The notes under the pieces are model-generated. The model saw only the letters and a list, made by a program, of their open reading frames with translations, made no database searches and was not told where the DNA came from. DNA of 64,000 nucleotides. Origin: Pleuronectes platessa. Lineage: Eukaryota > Chordata > Actinopteri > Pleuronectiformes > Pleuronectidae. Below, one piece after another: positions 26,301 to 39,304 of this stretch. How positions within the stretch are numbered: position 1 is the first letter of the stretch; the number at the start of each line of letters is the position of its first letter. The stretch spans positions 15,679,185-15,743,184 of the forward strand of contig NC_070629.1 of the NCBI RefSeq assembly GCF_947347685.1. The letters run 5' to 3'. Position numbers and translations under genes: made by a program.

Positions 26301-27939
26301 GAGCTTTTCCTACCAGCGCCCTTTTAAAAATGCTGGATAATGTCCATATGAACTAATGTGAGAGTACAGCAGGACCATGTCCGGAGAATTCACCCAAAGC
26401 AAGTGGACAAGCATGTCACAGCATGACGAAGAGGTCTCATTCGTGTAGAGAAAGCTAAAATGTGATCTCTGCAGCGGAATGTATACGTTATGTCCTGGAA
26501 TCCCTTTCCTTAACGTTCCAAGATCATTCTGCTGTTGTGAGCGCATCTGGCCAAAAAATCGGAGGCTGCTTCCTTCACATGTGAAAGATTAACTCTGGAC
26601 CCCATTGTCGGACCATCTCCAATAGGTCTGCTGTTGGATGAAGCCCTGATGAACCAGTCTGTCTTCCTTGTTACTAAGATGCCTCACCATTCTGATATAT
26701 ATAATATAATATACAAAACCACTTCCTGCAGCACAGTAATTTTCTATGAATACATCAGAGGCTGTAGTGACACAGTTTGCTCCGTCGTTTCCTTTGTACA
26801 GTAAATAATCAACGTAAGTTATATGTTGTCCATCACCTTTTACTTTTTATGACCTAAAACTGTTTTTGCTTGGGCATTTTTACACTTAACTTTGCAAAGT
26901 TAAAGGAAGAAAAAAAAACTAACAGGTTAAATTTTAGCAAAGAAAATATTTCTCCATTAATGACCAAAAATTAAATGTGGACACATCCTTAGTATTTCAG
27001 ACAAATGGAAAATACAGCAAAGCCCCCAATAGTGCATTGTGTGTGTATTCATGAGTATGCGCATGGTTGCAGCTCGCTGCCTCTGTGTTGCACATGTTTG
27101 TGTATGCACTTTTACTGTATGTGTGAGGGCCTCTCCTGGTGACTGCCTAGGGCAATAGCACAGGACGTAATCCCATGTATGCCTCCAGTCTCTTAGCTGC
27201 CTGCATAGATGTGGAGGAACGTTTTAGCCCCTGCAGTGTGCCGTAGGGCACGAGGGCTCACCCTCCTGTTCCGCTAACAGACAGCAGCTGCCTGCTGCCG
27301 TTCCAACAGTTTCCTCCCAGCTCTCACTATTTGTGCGCGACTCCTTCCCCACTCAGTGTGGCACAGTTCAATTTGCAGCAATGAGAGATGTCTTAAGGAG
27401 GGAGAAATTGAATTTTGACAGCCATTATATTAAAGTATGCTCACTTTCACAAATTTGTATCAGTGTCTGGAGGAGAAGAGCACTCTCATGCCTGGAAATC
27501 ACATCATCTACTTACTGTATAGCCTCATCTTGATTGGCACTTGGTTGTACAAAAGCTTAGAAATACTAAGTAAAACATGCTTATAGTGAAGCCAAATGTC
27601 ATGCATTGATTAAAAAAAGGAGCTAAATTCTGGCTACGACAATCAAATATCATTCGACGTGGAAGCTTTGGCTGACATGTATAGCCATAATCAGTAGATT
27701 CATAGTATTAATATTACAAAAAATGGACAACAAGGGGAAATAGCTAGGATTCTTCTGTGGACTAGAACACATTTGAAGTAAAAAAAAACTAAAGCTGCAG
27801 TAATTTAATGCAAAAATATGCTGGTTAACTCCACCTAAATCCCAAAGTGTTTCTGCATCAGTGGAATACTTCCATCCTCCCTAACTGAGACTCAGCTGTG
27901 TGGTGTAGGTAATTATAAATATTAGGACATGAGCACACA

Positions 27940-28100
27940 ATTCAGTGTCCTTGGGCAAGTTACTGAACCCCAACAATGACCCTTCTCGTAGAGAAAAGTG
28001 CCGCACATAGCTGCACTGTACAGATGTGTGTGGACGTAAAAAGTGTTTTGAGTGGTTATCAAGACAAGAAATATTCTATTTAAATACAGACCATTCACCA
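27940..28100 (+). mobile_element. Diverged 3' part of a SINE
   Basis: Shares GTGTCCTTGGGCAAGTTACT, then TTTTGAGTGGTTATCAAGAC and a final ACCATTCACCA with the SINE at 13221-13480. The tRNA-like head is not recognisable here, and the middle is more diverged. Confidence 0.6.
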
Positions 28101-28175
28101 TTTAACAAAAACTCTCTCTATATATAATTTCTGAATCACATGGAATACAGTGAAATTAGGGTGTTTGGGCTGCGG

Positions 28176-28530
28176 CAGGGGCGGATCCAGGGGCGGGTAC
28201 AGGGGGCACTGACCCAGGCTGAAATCTGATTGGCCCCTGAGGTGACCCAGACTAGCTCTTAGTCTTTTTGTTAACCTCTTTAAATACATTACTCACATAC
28301 TAACAATACTACTAACAACAAATATGACACAAATATAATAATAACACATTATTTAATGATATGTGCCTTTGCTCAAAGCAATAGAGATAACAGTGAACAA
28401 GGAATGCATTGTGCACCTTTCTGAATCAGGAATTGAGCATGGATGTTGATTTGGCTCCTCTGTTTAAAGTGAGGCCACTTTATGGCCCCTGATTTAAAAA
28501 AAAATCCTAGACTGGTTTTGTCTTTGCAGT
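28176..28530 (+). repeat. Possible hAT-type non-autonomous element
   Basis: Starts with CAGGGGCGGATCCAGGGGC, a wording typical of hAT ends in fish. ATCCTAGACTGG near 28505 may be a decayed facing end. AT-rich interior and no reading frame. Target-site duplication is unclear. Confidence 0.35.
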
Positions 28531-29328
28531 TTGCTGCATTCTGATCTGTATCCAGAAAAATGTCTAGACTAATCTCTGACTGTGTTAACCATTTTCTTCT
28601 TTCACTGGTATTGATTGTATAGCAGAGATGCTTTTCGTTTGAATGATCAGTACTATATATTCACCCATGTATTGTTAAGGTGTACACAAATCTGCTGAAT
28701 TAATAAGATGAACAAAATAACATTCTATTGTCATAAATGCTTTTATAGTTTGCTGTGAAACCTATCGTAGCCTATTTCCTCCCTGTCTGTGTCCTTCTCC
28801 TTTCAACTGGTGTATTATTACCGTGGCCTGACCTCCCGCTGGGTTTATTGAGAGTTCTGATCAGGTTGTCGAGGAAGAGGCCACAGGAGTGACGGTTTGG
28901 CTTGATGATAACCATCCGTCCCCCGCCTTCATTCCCACCATGGTGCACGTCTGTCCAGTGATCTCATCTGTGATGCGCACGGCTGCAACAGATCACAGCA
29001 GAAAGGTAGATCAATAGGTGTCATAATCAATAGGTCAGAATGAAGAATCACCGAAAGGTCAGCGCAGATCGATTCCCACACTATTTCACTGCAATCTCTC
29101 AGCTGTTGCGTGTTGGCCATTAAGTATTAGACGCGGCAGGATGCCGGGACCCCTGCCTTCTTTTAGTAACATCAACTAATCCTAATTATTAGTTCCGCTG
29201 CGGCTCGAGGGGCAGACAACGACATTTTCTTCATCTTTGTGTGATGTGCTATGTTCCGATATCTGCCCGGCCCTCACACCTCTGACTTGTCTCTCTGTGA
29301 GACGGTTCCTCGTTAGGAGAAAGTCAGG

Positions 29329-29343
29329 TCGCCCCCTGCTGCA
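29329..29343 (-). promoter_or_regulatory. CTCF-like motif
   Basis: The minus strand reads GCAGCAGGGGGCGAC, close to the CTCF core. It lies in a CpG-enriched block (29150-29540). Confidence 0.4.
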
Positions 29344-29849
29344 AAGGGCTGCTGCCATACCATCATTAAAGTGTGACAGTGTTGTGTGTGGCTGCCACAC
29401 CGCACGCTTCCCTGACCGGCATTCTTGAGCACCGGGATAGTATCCAGGAGCCGTGTGGGGTCCAAATCACAAAAAACACCACTCAGCTCAGAGCGATTCG
29501 TCCGTAGAGCTTAGCAAGACGGCACCTGAGCTCTCAGCTCTGCAGGGGAGGAGCGCAGGGGCAACTGGTCGAGCCAAATCTGATTTTCACCTCTGCCTAG
29601 ACTGGTGTGAAGTTATGATGGAGTTTTGACTGGTTTGAGAAATACTGTATCGTGGGGGCGATAGAATGGCCGTCAGCTCAGTGGCATGCTGACACAAAAT
29701 AAAATATATAAAAATTCAAATCTCGCGTATTTTTTTCCCCTTACACAATATTTAGACCAAAATGTGAGAATCAATAGTGAATTAGTTTGGAAATTAAAAT
29801 AATCAGCAGTACAAATGGAACAAATTAAAAACCAGCTACTGACATGCAT

Positions 29850-30260
29850 GTTCACTACTGAGCGTAATCAGGCCTGTGCCATGGCCTGGCAGCTACACAG
29901 GTTTCCTTTTTACCCCCGTAACCCATTTTGTCCAGCACTTCATTCCTGAAATGGCATTAGCATAAATCTCCAGCCCACAGAGGTAATGATGGCGTGAAAT
30001 TATAGCAGCCTCAGCAGACCTTATTCCCCTCTCTGCTCTCCCTCCCTCTGGGTCCAAGGCCTCAGCCTTCGACGGAGACCGTCTCCCATGCCTTCTTTCT
30101 CTCCATCCTCTCCCTCTCTCTTCTCCTTTGCCTCCCAGTTCCATTCAAAGGGAATGTGTTACTGAATTTGAAATTGAGTGCCCTTCTTTCAAGGACCACG
30201 GCTAATGAGACGTTTTGCCTTGAAATCCAGGCCAGATGGGGGGGAGAGACCCTGATGGGC
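29850..30260. other. Candidate CNE block
   Basis: Unique sequence with AATGGCATTAGCATAAATC, GAGGTAATGATGGCG and CACGGCTAATGAGACG. A pyrimidine-rich insert lies near 30020-30130. No coding frame. Confidence 0.3.
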
Positions 30261-33200
30261 GAGGCCCGGAGATGATAGCCACCCTGTACGTCAGGTGTAA
30301 GGCTGTCCAGATTTCTCACTGCTGTGAAGGGGAAAGGTGGTCTCTATAGGAGTGAGAAATAAGTATAAGCCATTGCAGAATGAGCACCCTTCTCTGGGTC
30401 ACCTGGGGCGGCTATTGTGAATCCAAGAGCCGACCTGAAATTGCAGACCTGTGTGATCTGCATCTATGTGCAAAGAGAGGGCCGACACCAGTCAGGCCTC
30501 CCCCTTTTGCATACATGGATTAGCTATATTGGGGGGAAAAAGAGAGAGAATCGCATAAGGGCCTGGTGAGAGATAGGAGGTGACAATTAGATTGAGATGG
30601 GAGAAAGTAGAGTGGAGTGGGTCAGGGTGAGCTGAGGAAGGATGGAGAGCGGTGAGATGGAGAGGACAGTCAAAGCGATGGAAAAGGGGGACGGGCCCAT
30701 AGAAACAGGTACACTTGACAGTTTGCGGTCCGGGGATCATCTGAGAGACGCTGCATGGGTGCAATGATGAAAGGAAACGAGAGCTTTGCGTCCTAGGGGG
30801 TTCTCCCATTAATCAGAGGCCCTGAGGAGAGAACCTTGCAGCCCATGGGCCCCTGGCCGCTGCTAGCCACTGTCATGCTAATGAAAGAGGCTCAGGGTGT
30901 GAATGGAGAGGCTAGCTTGTTACCAGCGTGCTAATTAATGCATGCGGCAGGGGTGTGTGTGCGTGTGAGCGGGTGAGAGAGGGTTTCTTATGCATTTTAA
31001 TGAGTTGTCTGTGTACGTGTGAGGGTGTGTGCGAGCGTGTCAGGATAACAGGGATTTGAGGCGTGCAGTGAGACTGATGTGCGACGAGGTTTAAAAATAG
31101 GGGCTCAAGAGTGCAGAACACAGCAGCTGCATCCAGGAATTGTGAAGACATCATTCGTCGGGAATTACCTGAAATTGGGACTCTAGCTCAAGAGCAGCTG
31201 CATTGGCAGTAAGCCCCCAAAAAACTGATTCTGTGTATTTTATCATGTTTTAAACTAATTAAAACAAATAATCAATTTGAATGTTACTAGTGTCATTTAT
31301 TAATCGAAATGACGTCCTCGGTTTAAACCTCCGCCCTCACACTGACTGCTGTTTATCAGTGCTCTTGTCTTGTCATGTCCCAGACGATATGACAAAACAT
31401 TATCCTTGGAGATCTGTGAAGGGTCCCATTCCCCAGACAGCCCGGTACGTCTAAGATCCACGTTCCCACGGACACATAGATCAGGATGGTTTTGGGGGGG
31501 GGGGGGCATGTGGATGGACATAACCACAGCATATGGCTCTTGGCTGCAGCATTGTCTAAGCTGTTTGGGTAAGAGGAAAAAAAAGCAGCATTGTTGCACG
31601 TGTCCCTCAGACAAGACGTAGGGGCGTGTGTCGCGGCAAAGGGAGAGCCGTCGAAGTCTGTGACCTTTTAATTTGCTCGTGGCCTCTCCCACAGACCTCT
31701 GTGTCCGCCGTCCTCGCCCTGTTCTCTTATTTAGAACTCTGTCAATCTTATCGCTATTGACAAGGGACGTGTTTGGTAGATTCAATTTAACTGATGTAAC
31801 CCAGGAGGAAAATCCATAAGCAGAGGTTTTTTGTAAAACGCATTACCGACACTGACACAGTTTTTTTTTTTCTTTCCACAGAGGGGGCCGAGATAAATTA
31901 GGTTAAATGCTTGGAGGTTATGGCCTGCGAGAGAATAACTATTATGCCTGAAATGTGAAATTGTCATCTTTGAAGAATTAAAACGATTTCATGGCGCATC
32001 AACATGAATTTCTCAGTGGATGTGACCCAGTACAGATGTGAGACAATAATGAAAATGCTCCACTTTTTCCCATCAATCAGCTCATAGGCTTTTTTAACAG
32101 CCTCTTTGAATATGTTATGTACAGTTTAACGTCTCATCCTTTGTACAAAAGTTACACCACGGTAAAAAATGTAGGTTTGATGGAACCGAGCAGTGATATT
32201 AACAGTAGATGCAGATAAATCCTTTGTTATAGAATACCTAACGCTTCGATTATTGGTGACAACCTCTGTGTGCTGAACACCAAGACGTACTGTAGGTCAC
32301 AGGCTCGCTTCAGGAGTGAGATCCACTGGAGGTGCTGCCTCCCATATCCCACCCTACCCCCAACCTTGTCCACCCTGTAAAGTGCTATTATAAAAATGTC
32401 AAGGGGTCTCTCCCGCTCATCCTGCCTGTCAAAATCATATGCCATTATGCAAATCACTGTGTGAACACACACTTTCAAAGATTTACATAGGCTATAAGGG
32501 CTACAGGCGATGCTGAGTCCAGATGATTACAGAATTAATCTTATAGATACATACTGCGAATGTACATTTATGAAAATGAGAGATTTTATTTTACAGCTAT
32601 CTGGCCCTAAAGGTTAAAATGTTATCACTGCATTAACATGTATCATTTTCAACTAGATCCTGTTTTTCATTCTTGTTCAAAAGCTGATGATTACAAATTT
32701 TACATTTGTGTGTAACGTACAATATTAAGCCAAGGATCGTGGAATTATAAAGAGCTGATTGTTCAGACTTAATTTCTTAAAAAATCCAAAACTTTCAAAT
32801 GAAAATATAGATAAGAAATATCCAAATCAAGCTTTTAAAGCAGAATTTGAAGTAAATGCACATATGACCAAATACAAATATTTTGGCCTCCTGTCCCACT
32901 CGGGTCGGTCAGACACAAGCTGGAATTTTGTTCTGCATTGATCCTTTTTTTTAAATTATTATATTACATAAAGACAAAGCAATATGACCTGGTTATATGA
33001 AAATTAATATAATGATAAAATAATATAAATACTAAAGGCTAAGTGTTGGGTTTTGAGAACTGATCATCAAAAATACTTCACAGCCGACATGCACTTCCTC
33101 GGATCCTCAGCGACACACCAACCAAGTCGGAGGATGATGAGTTGTTGAGAATGACAGACAGTCAGAAAGCGCTTTCCTCTATCTATAAATATGATGGTGC

Positions 33201-34474
33201 CATAACAGCACCCCTGTAAACTGGGTTTTAAAGTTATTTTCTCAGGAACTATTAGATAGAAATGCATATGCAATTTAATTCTTTGACATTTCTCAACTCG
33301 TTTACTGGTCTTAAATGTCTGTGTTTGAATCGTAATCTCTGGAGTGGTCTGCAGGAATGGACATAGTATGCGTGGGGAAAGAGGGAGAAAGAGGAATGTA
33401 AGAGGCAGAAATATATATAATTTTTGGTGGAAAGCATGAAAGTACCTGAGGTCAACCCTATAATGTCTCCATTTGGAGGGAGGATCATTAAAGCCATTTG
33501 CCATGACTTTCACTCCACCACTTCTTAAATAATGACAGAGGTCCTCGTATCGCGAGCAGCAGAAAAGAAGCTCTGTGTATCTGTGTGCTTCCCTCTGCAC
33601 CTGTACTTAACAGAAAACCAAGACAGGGCCAATACCTCCGCTGCTCTATGACACATCAGGGTATCCATTAGCTGCAGAAAGAGCACGAGAGAGGGAGAGA
33701 AGCGCGGAGCGGAAGCGAGGGAGAGATCGGGCCCTCTGTTTTGACAGCACTGAACCAGGATGCTGCTGCATTGTTTGTTTCCCGGAGCAGAGAAGTCACG
33801 GCTGCGGTTTTGAGTGACAGTGAGTCCGATGTACGCTGACACGCAGAGCTGCTTCACATTTTCTCTAATTGCTCCACATTGCCCGGGCTTGGCACACATG
33901 TAGAGCATGGTAAGAGGCGCCTCTTTTTAGGTCGATAACAGAGGGTGCTGTGATTTGGCATACAAAGAGAAAAGGAGGCACGAGGGGGGCGCAAGAAGAG
34001 CGGGAGGAGGAGAAGGGCTTGAAGAGGAGGCATTCTATTATTCCGGATAGACTACTCTGACGGATAGAAAGGTGATGGCCTTGTTTGTACAACTCCGTGG
34101 CATAATAATGTCCTGCATTAAATCTCTTGGCAGTTAAAGCGCAGATATAGTGCCAGCACGCCAGATATATGACATCAGGTGCGTTCTACCTATCAGGTGT
34201 CAATGATGCAAGCTGTACAGGCGGCGTGGAACTTATCAAAGTAGAAACAAAGACAGGGATGTGAGGAGTACAATGCAGCGGCAGACCTGGCGTCAGTTTT
34301 GATTCATGGCGTGCTGAAGAGCAGCGAGATTGGAGGAAATCCTTGCGAGGGTGGGAAGAAAGCCTCTATCCTCGCTGATGCTATTTTAATTAAATAGTTG
34401 CTAGGATACATCGTGCAGAACGACAGGGGTGGGTGGTGTGGCACAGGCGCCCGGGCGAAGGGAATGGTGTGTTA

Positions 34475-34487
34475 GTGTGTGTGTGTC

Positions 34488-34559
<72 letters not shown>
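34475..34559. repeat. (GT)n microsatellite
   Basis: GT run of about 85 bp with CTGTGC interruptions near its left end. Confidence 0.98.
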
Positions 34560-34562
<3 letters not shown>

Positions 34563-34688
34563 GGACATGTCCCTGAACAATGAAAGCACATCCCCCTTTT
34601 TTTCAACTCCCGATCTATAATAAGGATTTCAAATGTGAGACATATTGACATGAAATACACTGAGAGCGATTTTACGCCTTTCTAAAAC

Positions 34689-34696
34689 TCTCCCTC

Positions 34697-34778
<82 letters not shown>
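34689..34778. repeat. Duplicated (CT)n tract
   Basis: CTCCCTCACCC followed by a CT run, twice (CT runs 34701-34740 and 34751-34778). Confidence 0.95.
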
Positions 34779-34782
<4 letters not shown>

Positions 34783-34947
34783 TTCGTCTGTCTTTTTCAT
34801 TTCTCTCTAACAGATCAGAAGACGGGGGGGGGGGTGCCCCTTTCATCTCCGTGACAGTGCCTTTTCACCTCCGCTGGTGACTTACCGAGGACTAGTGCTC
34901 CCATTGCACCCTGGGATGCCAGACGGTGGAGGATGCCACGGGCCCGT

Positions 34948-34960
34948 GTGCCCTGGCAAC
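34948..34960 (+). promoter_or_regulatory. RFX X-box-like motif
   Basis: GTGCCCTGGCAAC has a strong right half-site GGCAAC and a weaker left half. Confidence 0.3.
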
Positions 34961-34983
34961 CATTCCTGTTTCAGATGCTATAA

Positions 34984-35008
34984 CCCCCCCCCCCCCCCCC
35001 CCCCCCCC
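34984..35008. repeat. Poly-C tract
   Basis: 25 consecutive C, followed by CA/CT-rich sequence. G-quadruplex potential on the minus strand. Confidence 0.95.
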
Positions 35009-36359
35009 TCATCAACACTCACTCACACACACATACACACAAACTTCACCCAAGCTCTTTCAGCTCTCCACTCCGTCCACGACTTTGACCACACAGAAAC
35101 CCAGACAGGGCACTGATGGATGGGGCTGGAGACAGCACAGAGCCCCTTGATGTTGGAAATAAATCTGACAGGCCCCACTGGATAAGGCCAAACATAATCT
35201 TTCTCATTGACTCCAGGCTGAAGGGTATGTGCATGGGTTTGTCCCTTTTTCTTTTTTTTTTTATGCACAGCCTTTTCTTTATTTTCAACATCCCTCCCTC
35301 ATCCCCGCCACAGCCCTTCCTACCTCCTCCGCTCCTTCCCTCTGTGCCAGGCGAGATAATACCATAATTTACAGCTATGCATTGTAGAAGATAAATGATA
35401 GTTGCTTTTCTTGCTTAATATGCACACACCCAACCACATAATAGTCCCCTTGTAGGAAGAATAAAAGAAATACCTTCAAAAGGAATGCAGCAGCTTTATG
35501 TTATTTTCTCTTCCTAATGTGCTAAAAGTGATATATAATTCTCCGTCTTTCATTAAAAACAAAATTGATAATGATGAAAGTGTTCTAGGTTTTTCTATAG
35601 TGGTTCCTTTTTCATACTCTAGAGTGAAATATTGCACATTGGTATTTTTTCACACTTGAGTCTCTCCTCGGTGTATAGAGCCGGCTTTAAAGAAGGAACA
35701 AAAACACAGACACACACATGCAGGAGCGCACACACAAATAATTTTGTAAAAAAAAAAAAAAATCCATTCTTGATGCATACACAGCATAAATATGTCTCAG
35801 CCATAGACACCTTCAGCGGAGTGAAGAGGAAGAGAAGAGAAGCTGGGGGCCAATCGTCCAGGGGCCGGTTTCCCAGGGGACCACAGGTCACAGTGAGGGG
35901 GTCAAAGGTTGCTTGATGCAACAGGGTGTTAACATGCAACCTTCCTGCAGACAAACAGGATCAAACGGTCAAATGAACTCTCTGAACAAGGTCGTGTTTT
36001 TAATGATGGTCGAAGGACTGAAAAGATGAGTAGTTCTATGGAAATTAACTCATTCACACTTTTTTGGTTTCAGAATTCTCTTACAAAATTGAGCAATGGT
36101 TACTTTTGTATAAATGTGGCACAAAGGCAAAGTAATATTTTTTTTTATATTCACATATTTATTTATTTTACAATCAAGCACTAGGTCACAAGGGAAAAAA
36201 CGATTAAGGTGAACAAACAAATGCAAAACAGTATGATTCTGGATGATTTTAAAATATTCTCAAACATGTCTGTTATTCATTTCCCTCCAAGGAAATATAA
36301 CTAAATCCACTGCATGTATATGAATATAATAAGAATTGATCCGTGGGGAATCAAACAGA

Positions 36360-36600
36360 AAACATTCATCATATTTAAGGCACAAGCTAATTGACGAGCT
36401 CAGAATAAATGCCTTCTCTATTCCAGAGTAACGCTCAGAATTTGCCGCCTTCATTGCCGTCGCTTGTACATTTCCTGAAAGCAGCACAGAGCCACATTGT
36501 CTTAATTAGGAACATAGGCTGGCTTTACAGCCATGTGGAAGTTGAACTTCCCTGTGAATGCAATGTGCATCATCAGCCTAATAAAACATAACGCTGAGAA
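36360..36600. other. Candidate CNE block
   Basis: Unique sequence with AAGCTAATTGACGAGC, TTGTCTTAATTAGGAAC and GCCTAATAAAACATAACG. Homeodomain-rich with no coding frame. Confidence 0.35.
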
Positions 36601-37278
36601 TTAAGTCTGCACGCAGAACAACAGGATCCCTGAAGCACAATGATGCAGGTTGCGGTTGTGCACGTGTGAGTGTGTGTGGATATGTGTGCGTTTATGTTAA
36701 GTGCACGGAATCACAAAGGAAGCAATTATTGGAAAAATGTTTGTTCACTATATTAATTCTGTCTTTGTGAAAAGGCAGGAGAGAAGAAAGTGTGATGTTC
36801 GGGCCACGGCTCCTTTGTCCCTGGTTTGAGCACCGCGTTCCCCAAAGTGCATCAAAGTGTCAGCAATTCAAACATGAGGAACAGATGAAGACAGTGTTGC
36901 ATTTCTCGCAATTTTTCTAATAAAGTGTCAATCAAACGGCTGCATGAATGACACTAATATCATATGATGCAGCATTCCATATCAAAAGACCTCATCGATT
37001 CTCGTTCCCCCCCTTTGGCTCAATGCGAGGCCTGTCCTCCCCTCTTATTATCACCATCATCACTCGGACATGAAAGCAGAGAGAAACAAGTGCCGCACCA
37101 TTTCCAAGGAGAAACCTTGATCTCTGAGTATTTGCATTCGCCACCTAGCTCCGCTGGATGTGTGAATGCGTGTGCCGAGGCGCTCTCTGATTGGATGGCA
37201 CTGGGGAAAAGCTGGCATTCTGCTAATGCTCAAAGCAAGTCCCCCTCCCCCCCTCTCTGCACTGTCACACCCGGGTGG

Positions 37279-37295
37279 TGGCACTAGGGGGCAGT
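37279..37295 (+). promoter_or_regulatory. CTCF-like motif
   Basis: TGGCACTAGGGGGCAGT is a near-consensus CTCF core on the plus strand, the best of the three CTCF candidates in the desert. Confidence 0.5.
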
Positions 37296-37924
37296 CCACT
37301 CTGTTGGTTGTTGTTAGGACGACATCTAGAGTATGATTTTCATCAGAAGAAATAGCTGCACTTAAAAACATATCTAATTCATTTATCCATTTGTGTGGAT
37401 TACTTGCAAAATCAATTAGGTTCCTGTGAGTTTAATGCTCTGCCTCTTCACCATTACAGCATGTGACTGGCATTAAGCTGCGCACAGTTCTACCGCTGTG
37501 CTAATGAATTTTAAAGGTGCCATTAATCTGTTGAACAGTCGAGCACAGTTTTTCTACTAATTCATGGATTTCACATACATGTAAGACACAGAATAATCTC
37601 TCTAGAAGAAGTCAATATAATTCTGTTGACAAGACATCAGATAATTGATACTGGAGCGTCTGGTGGCTTTGTGGATGTGTGGAATAAAATAAAGGCCTGA
37701 ACTAAGACTGTAATGAGCAGGCAAGAGTCACTGAACACAGCTTTTGTAGTTGTGTGATGCTTTGGAGAATGATGAGCAACACTCTCAGTAGATTCATTCT
37801 ATATAAGAAGAAATCAGGAATAATAAACCAAAATATAATAGATGTTAAAATACAAAGAAAGGAAGTGTCACTGTTTACTTTAACTTTAAAAGAGCTATTT
37901 TATTTGAGCACTAAATATGTGGCT

Positions 37925-37927
<3 letters not shown>

Positions 37928-37974
<47 letters not shown>
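37928..37974. repeat. (CA)n microsatellite
   Basis: Pure CA run of about 23 units. Confidence 0.98.
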
Positions 37975-37978
<4 letters not shown>

Positions 37979-38885
37979 GTGGAGTTACAGCACTGTGTCT
38001 GTGGTGTGGCGTGTTATCACCAGGCTGCTAATTAAAGGCCTACAACATTGAAGCAAGGAAACCCCAATGGAACAATGTTCATCTGGAGATGAATTAATGT
38101 AAGAGCAGCAGTGATTACCACGAGGGCAGTCAGCCATTTCATATTTCCAGCACGAGGCAGTGGACCTCAAATTTTGACCATGACGAGATTTAAATGTACT
38201 TTTTCTCTGCGAGAGGCTAATCTCGGTTTCTTCTTTTCTTCCTTCCCTATATTTCCGTGCTTTTCCCTGGTAATTGGTTCACATTCAGCTGAGGTATAGG
38301 CCTGTATAGTCCACAGTCGGCTTTATCAATGGACAATATTTACCAAATGTGGACTTATGAATGATAAATGGATCATAATTACTGTATAAAAAAAACATCC
38401 AGAAAAGTAAAAAATAAAATAATAATGCATGAAGGATGTTGATTGGTACAAAAATACACAGATTCTTATAAAACTGGATAAAACAATTGACCCTGTGTGA
38501 GGGTCTAAATCCATAAAACTCATGTTGTTATAATTTCCCCTCATTTCTCTTCCATGTATTTTTAACCTTAACCGTCTCACATTTGTATCTCACTTCCTTT
38601 TTAATGTCTACTGATTTCTGTGTTTTCCTCAAAGGAACCTTGAATCCATTGTGGATTGGATGTGGATGGAAACTGCATTATTTAACTCAGGTGTTGGTCC
38701 AATAACGCTTTGTGCTACATGTGTCTCTTTTGAACATTAAATGCTGCTTTGTCGGAATTCATAAACATTATTTATGTGCTACATTTATGACTTTATCTTC
38801 TTTTTATGAAATGTCAAATTTTTCAAAAGCCGTCTCGCTCGCAGGGTCCAAACGTGCGTTAATGTTTCGTAATACCCTTTCGCCG

Positions 38886-38899
38886 GTTGTCATAGCGAC
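38886..38899 (+). promoter_or_regulatory. RFX X-box-like motif in a CpG-containing block
   Basis: GTTGTCATAGCGAC matches the X-box layout with one deviation per half. The surrounding 38820-38970 looks like a CNE and is CpG-rich for this desert. Confidence 0.4.
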
Positions 38900-39261
38900 G
38901 AAAAGGTGATAATTGCATGTATTGCATTTTGAGTTAATTGCGACACACTGATCTCGGTCAACTGATGCGTAATTGACACTCAATTCAGTAGGGGGGGGGG
39001 GCTCTTTTCCTTTCTTTCCAAATTTTTCATCACAATTGGAGATGTCTGTGGAGAAAGTGAAAGAAAAAATGTAATAACAGGTCAGAAGTGTTCAAGTGGT
39101 ATAAAGGGTTCTCTCTAAGGCCATTCACGAGGCAAGGTCAGGTCAATCTACAGTTGCTGCTTCTCACAAATCGACACGAGGTTCACCATTCAGAAAGCTC
39201 ACTATTATAACGTCACCCCTCCAGAAGCTTCTCAGTTCCTCTGGCCACATTGGGGATGGAA

Positions 39262-39304
39262 TGTGTGTGTGTGTGTGCGCGTATGAGTGTGTGTGTGTGT
39301 GTGT
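39262..39304. repeat. Interrupted (GT)n microsatellite
   Basis: Two GT runs split by GCGCGTATGA. Confidence 0.95.

Noticed and set aside
31040..31056. Sequence resembling a homing-endonuclease site (GGATAACAGGGAT)
   Set aside because: Partial match only, with no intein or intron context; chance.
31300..31785. 161-codon minus-strand frame
   Set aside because: No recognisable motif; crosses a poly-G/poly-C run.
33067..33600. 177-codon minus-strand frame
   Set aside because: No domain, signal or splice support recognised, and AT-rich desert can give such frames by chance.
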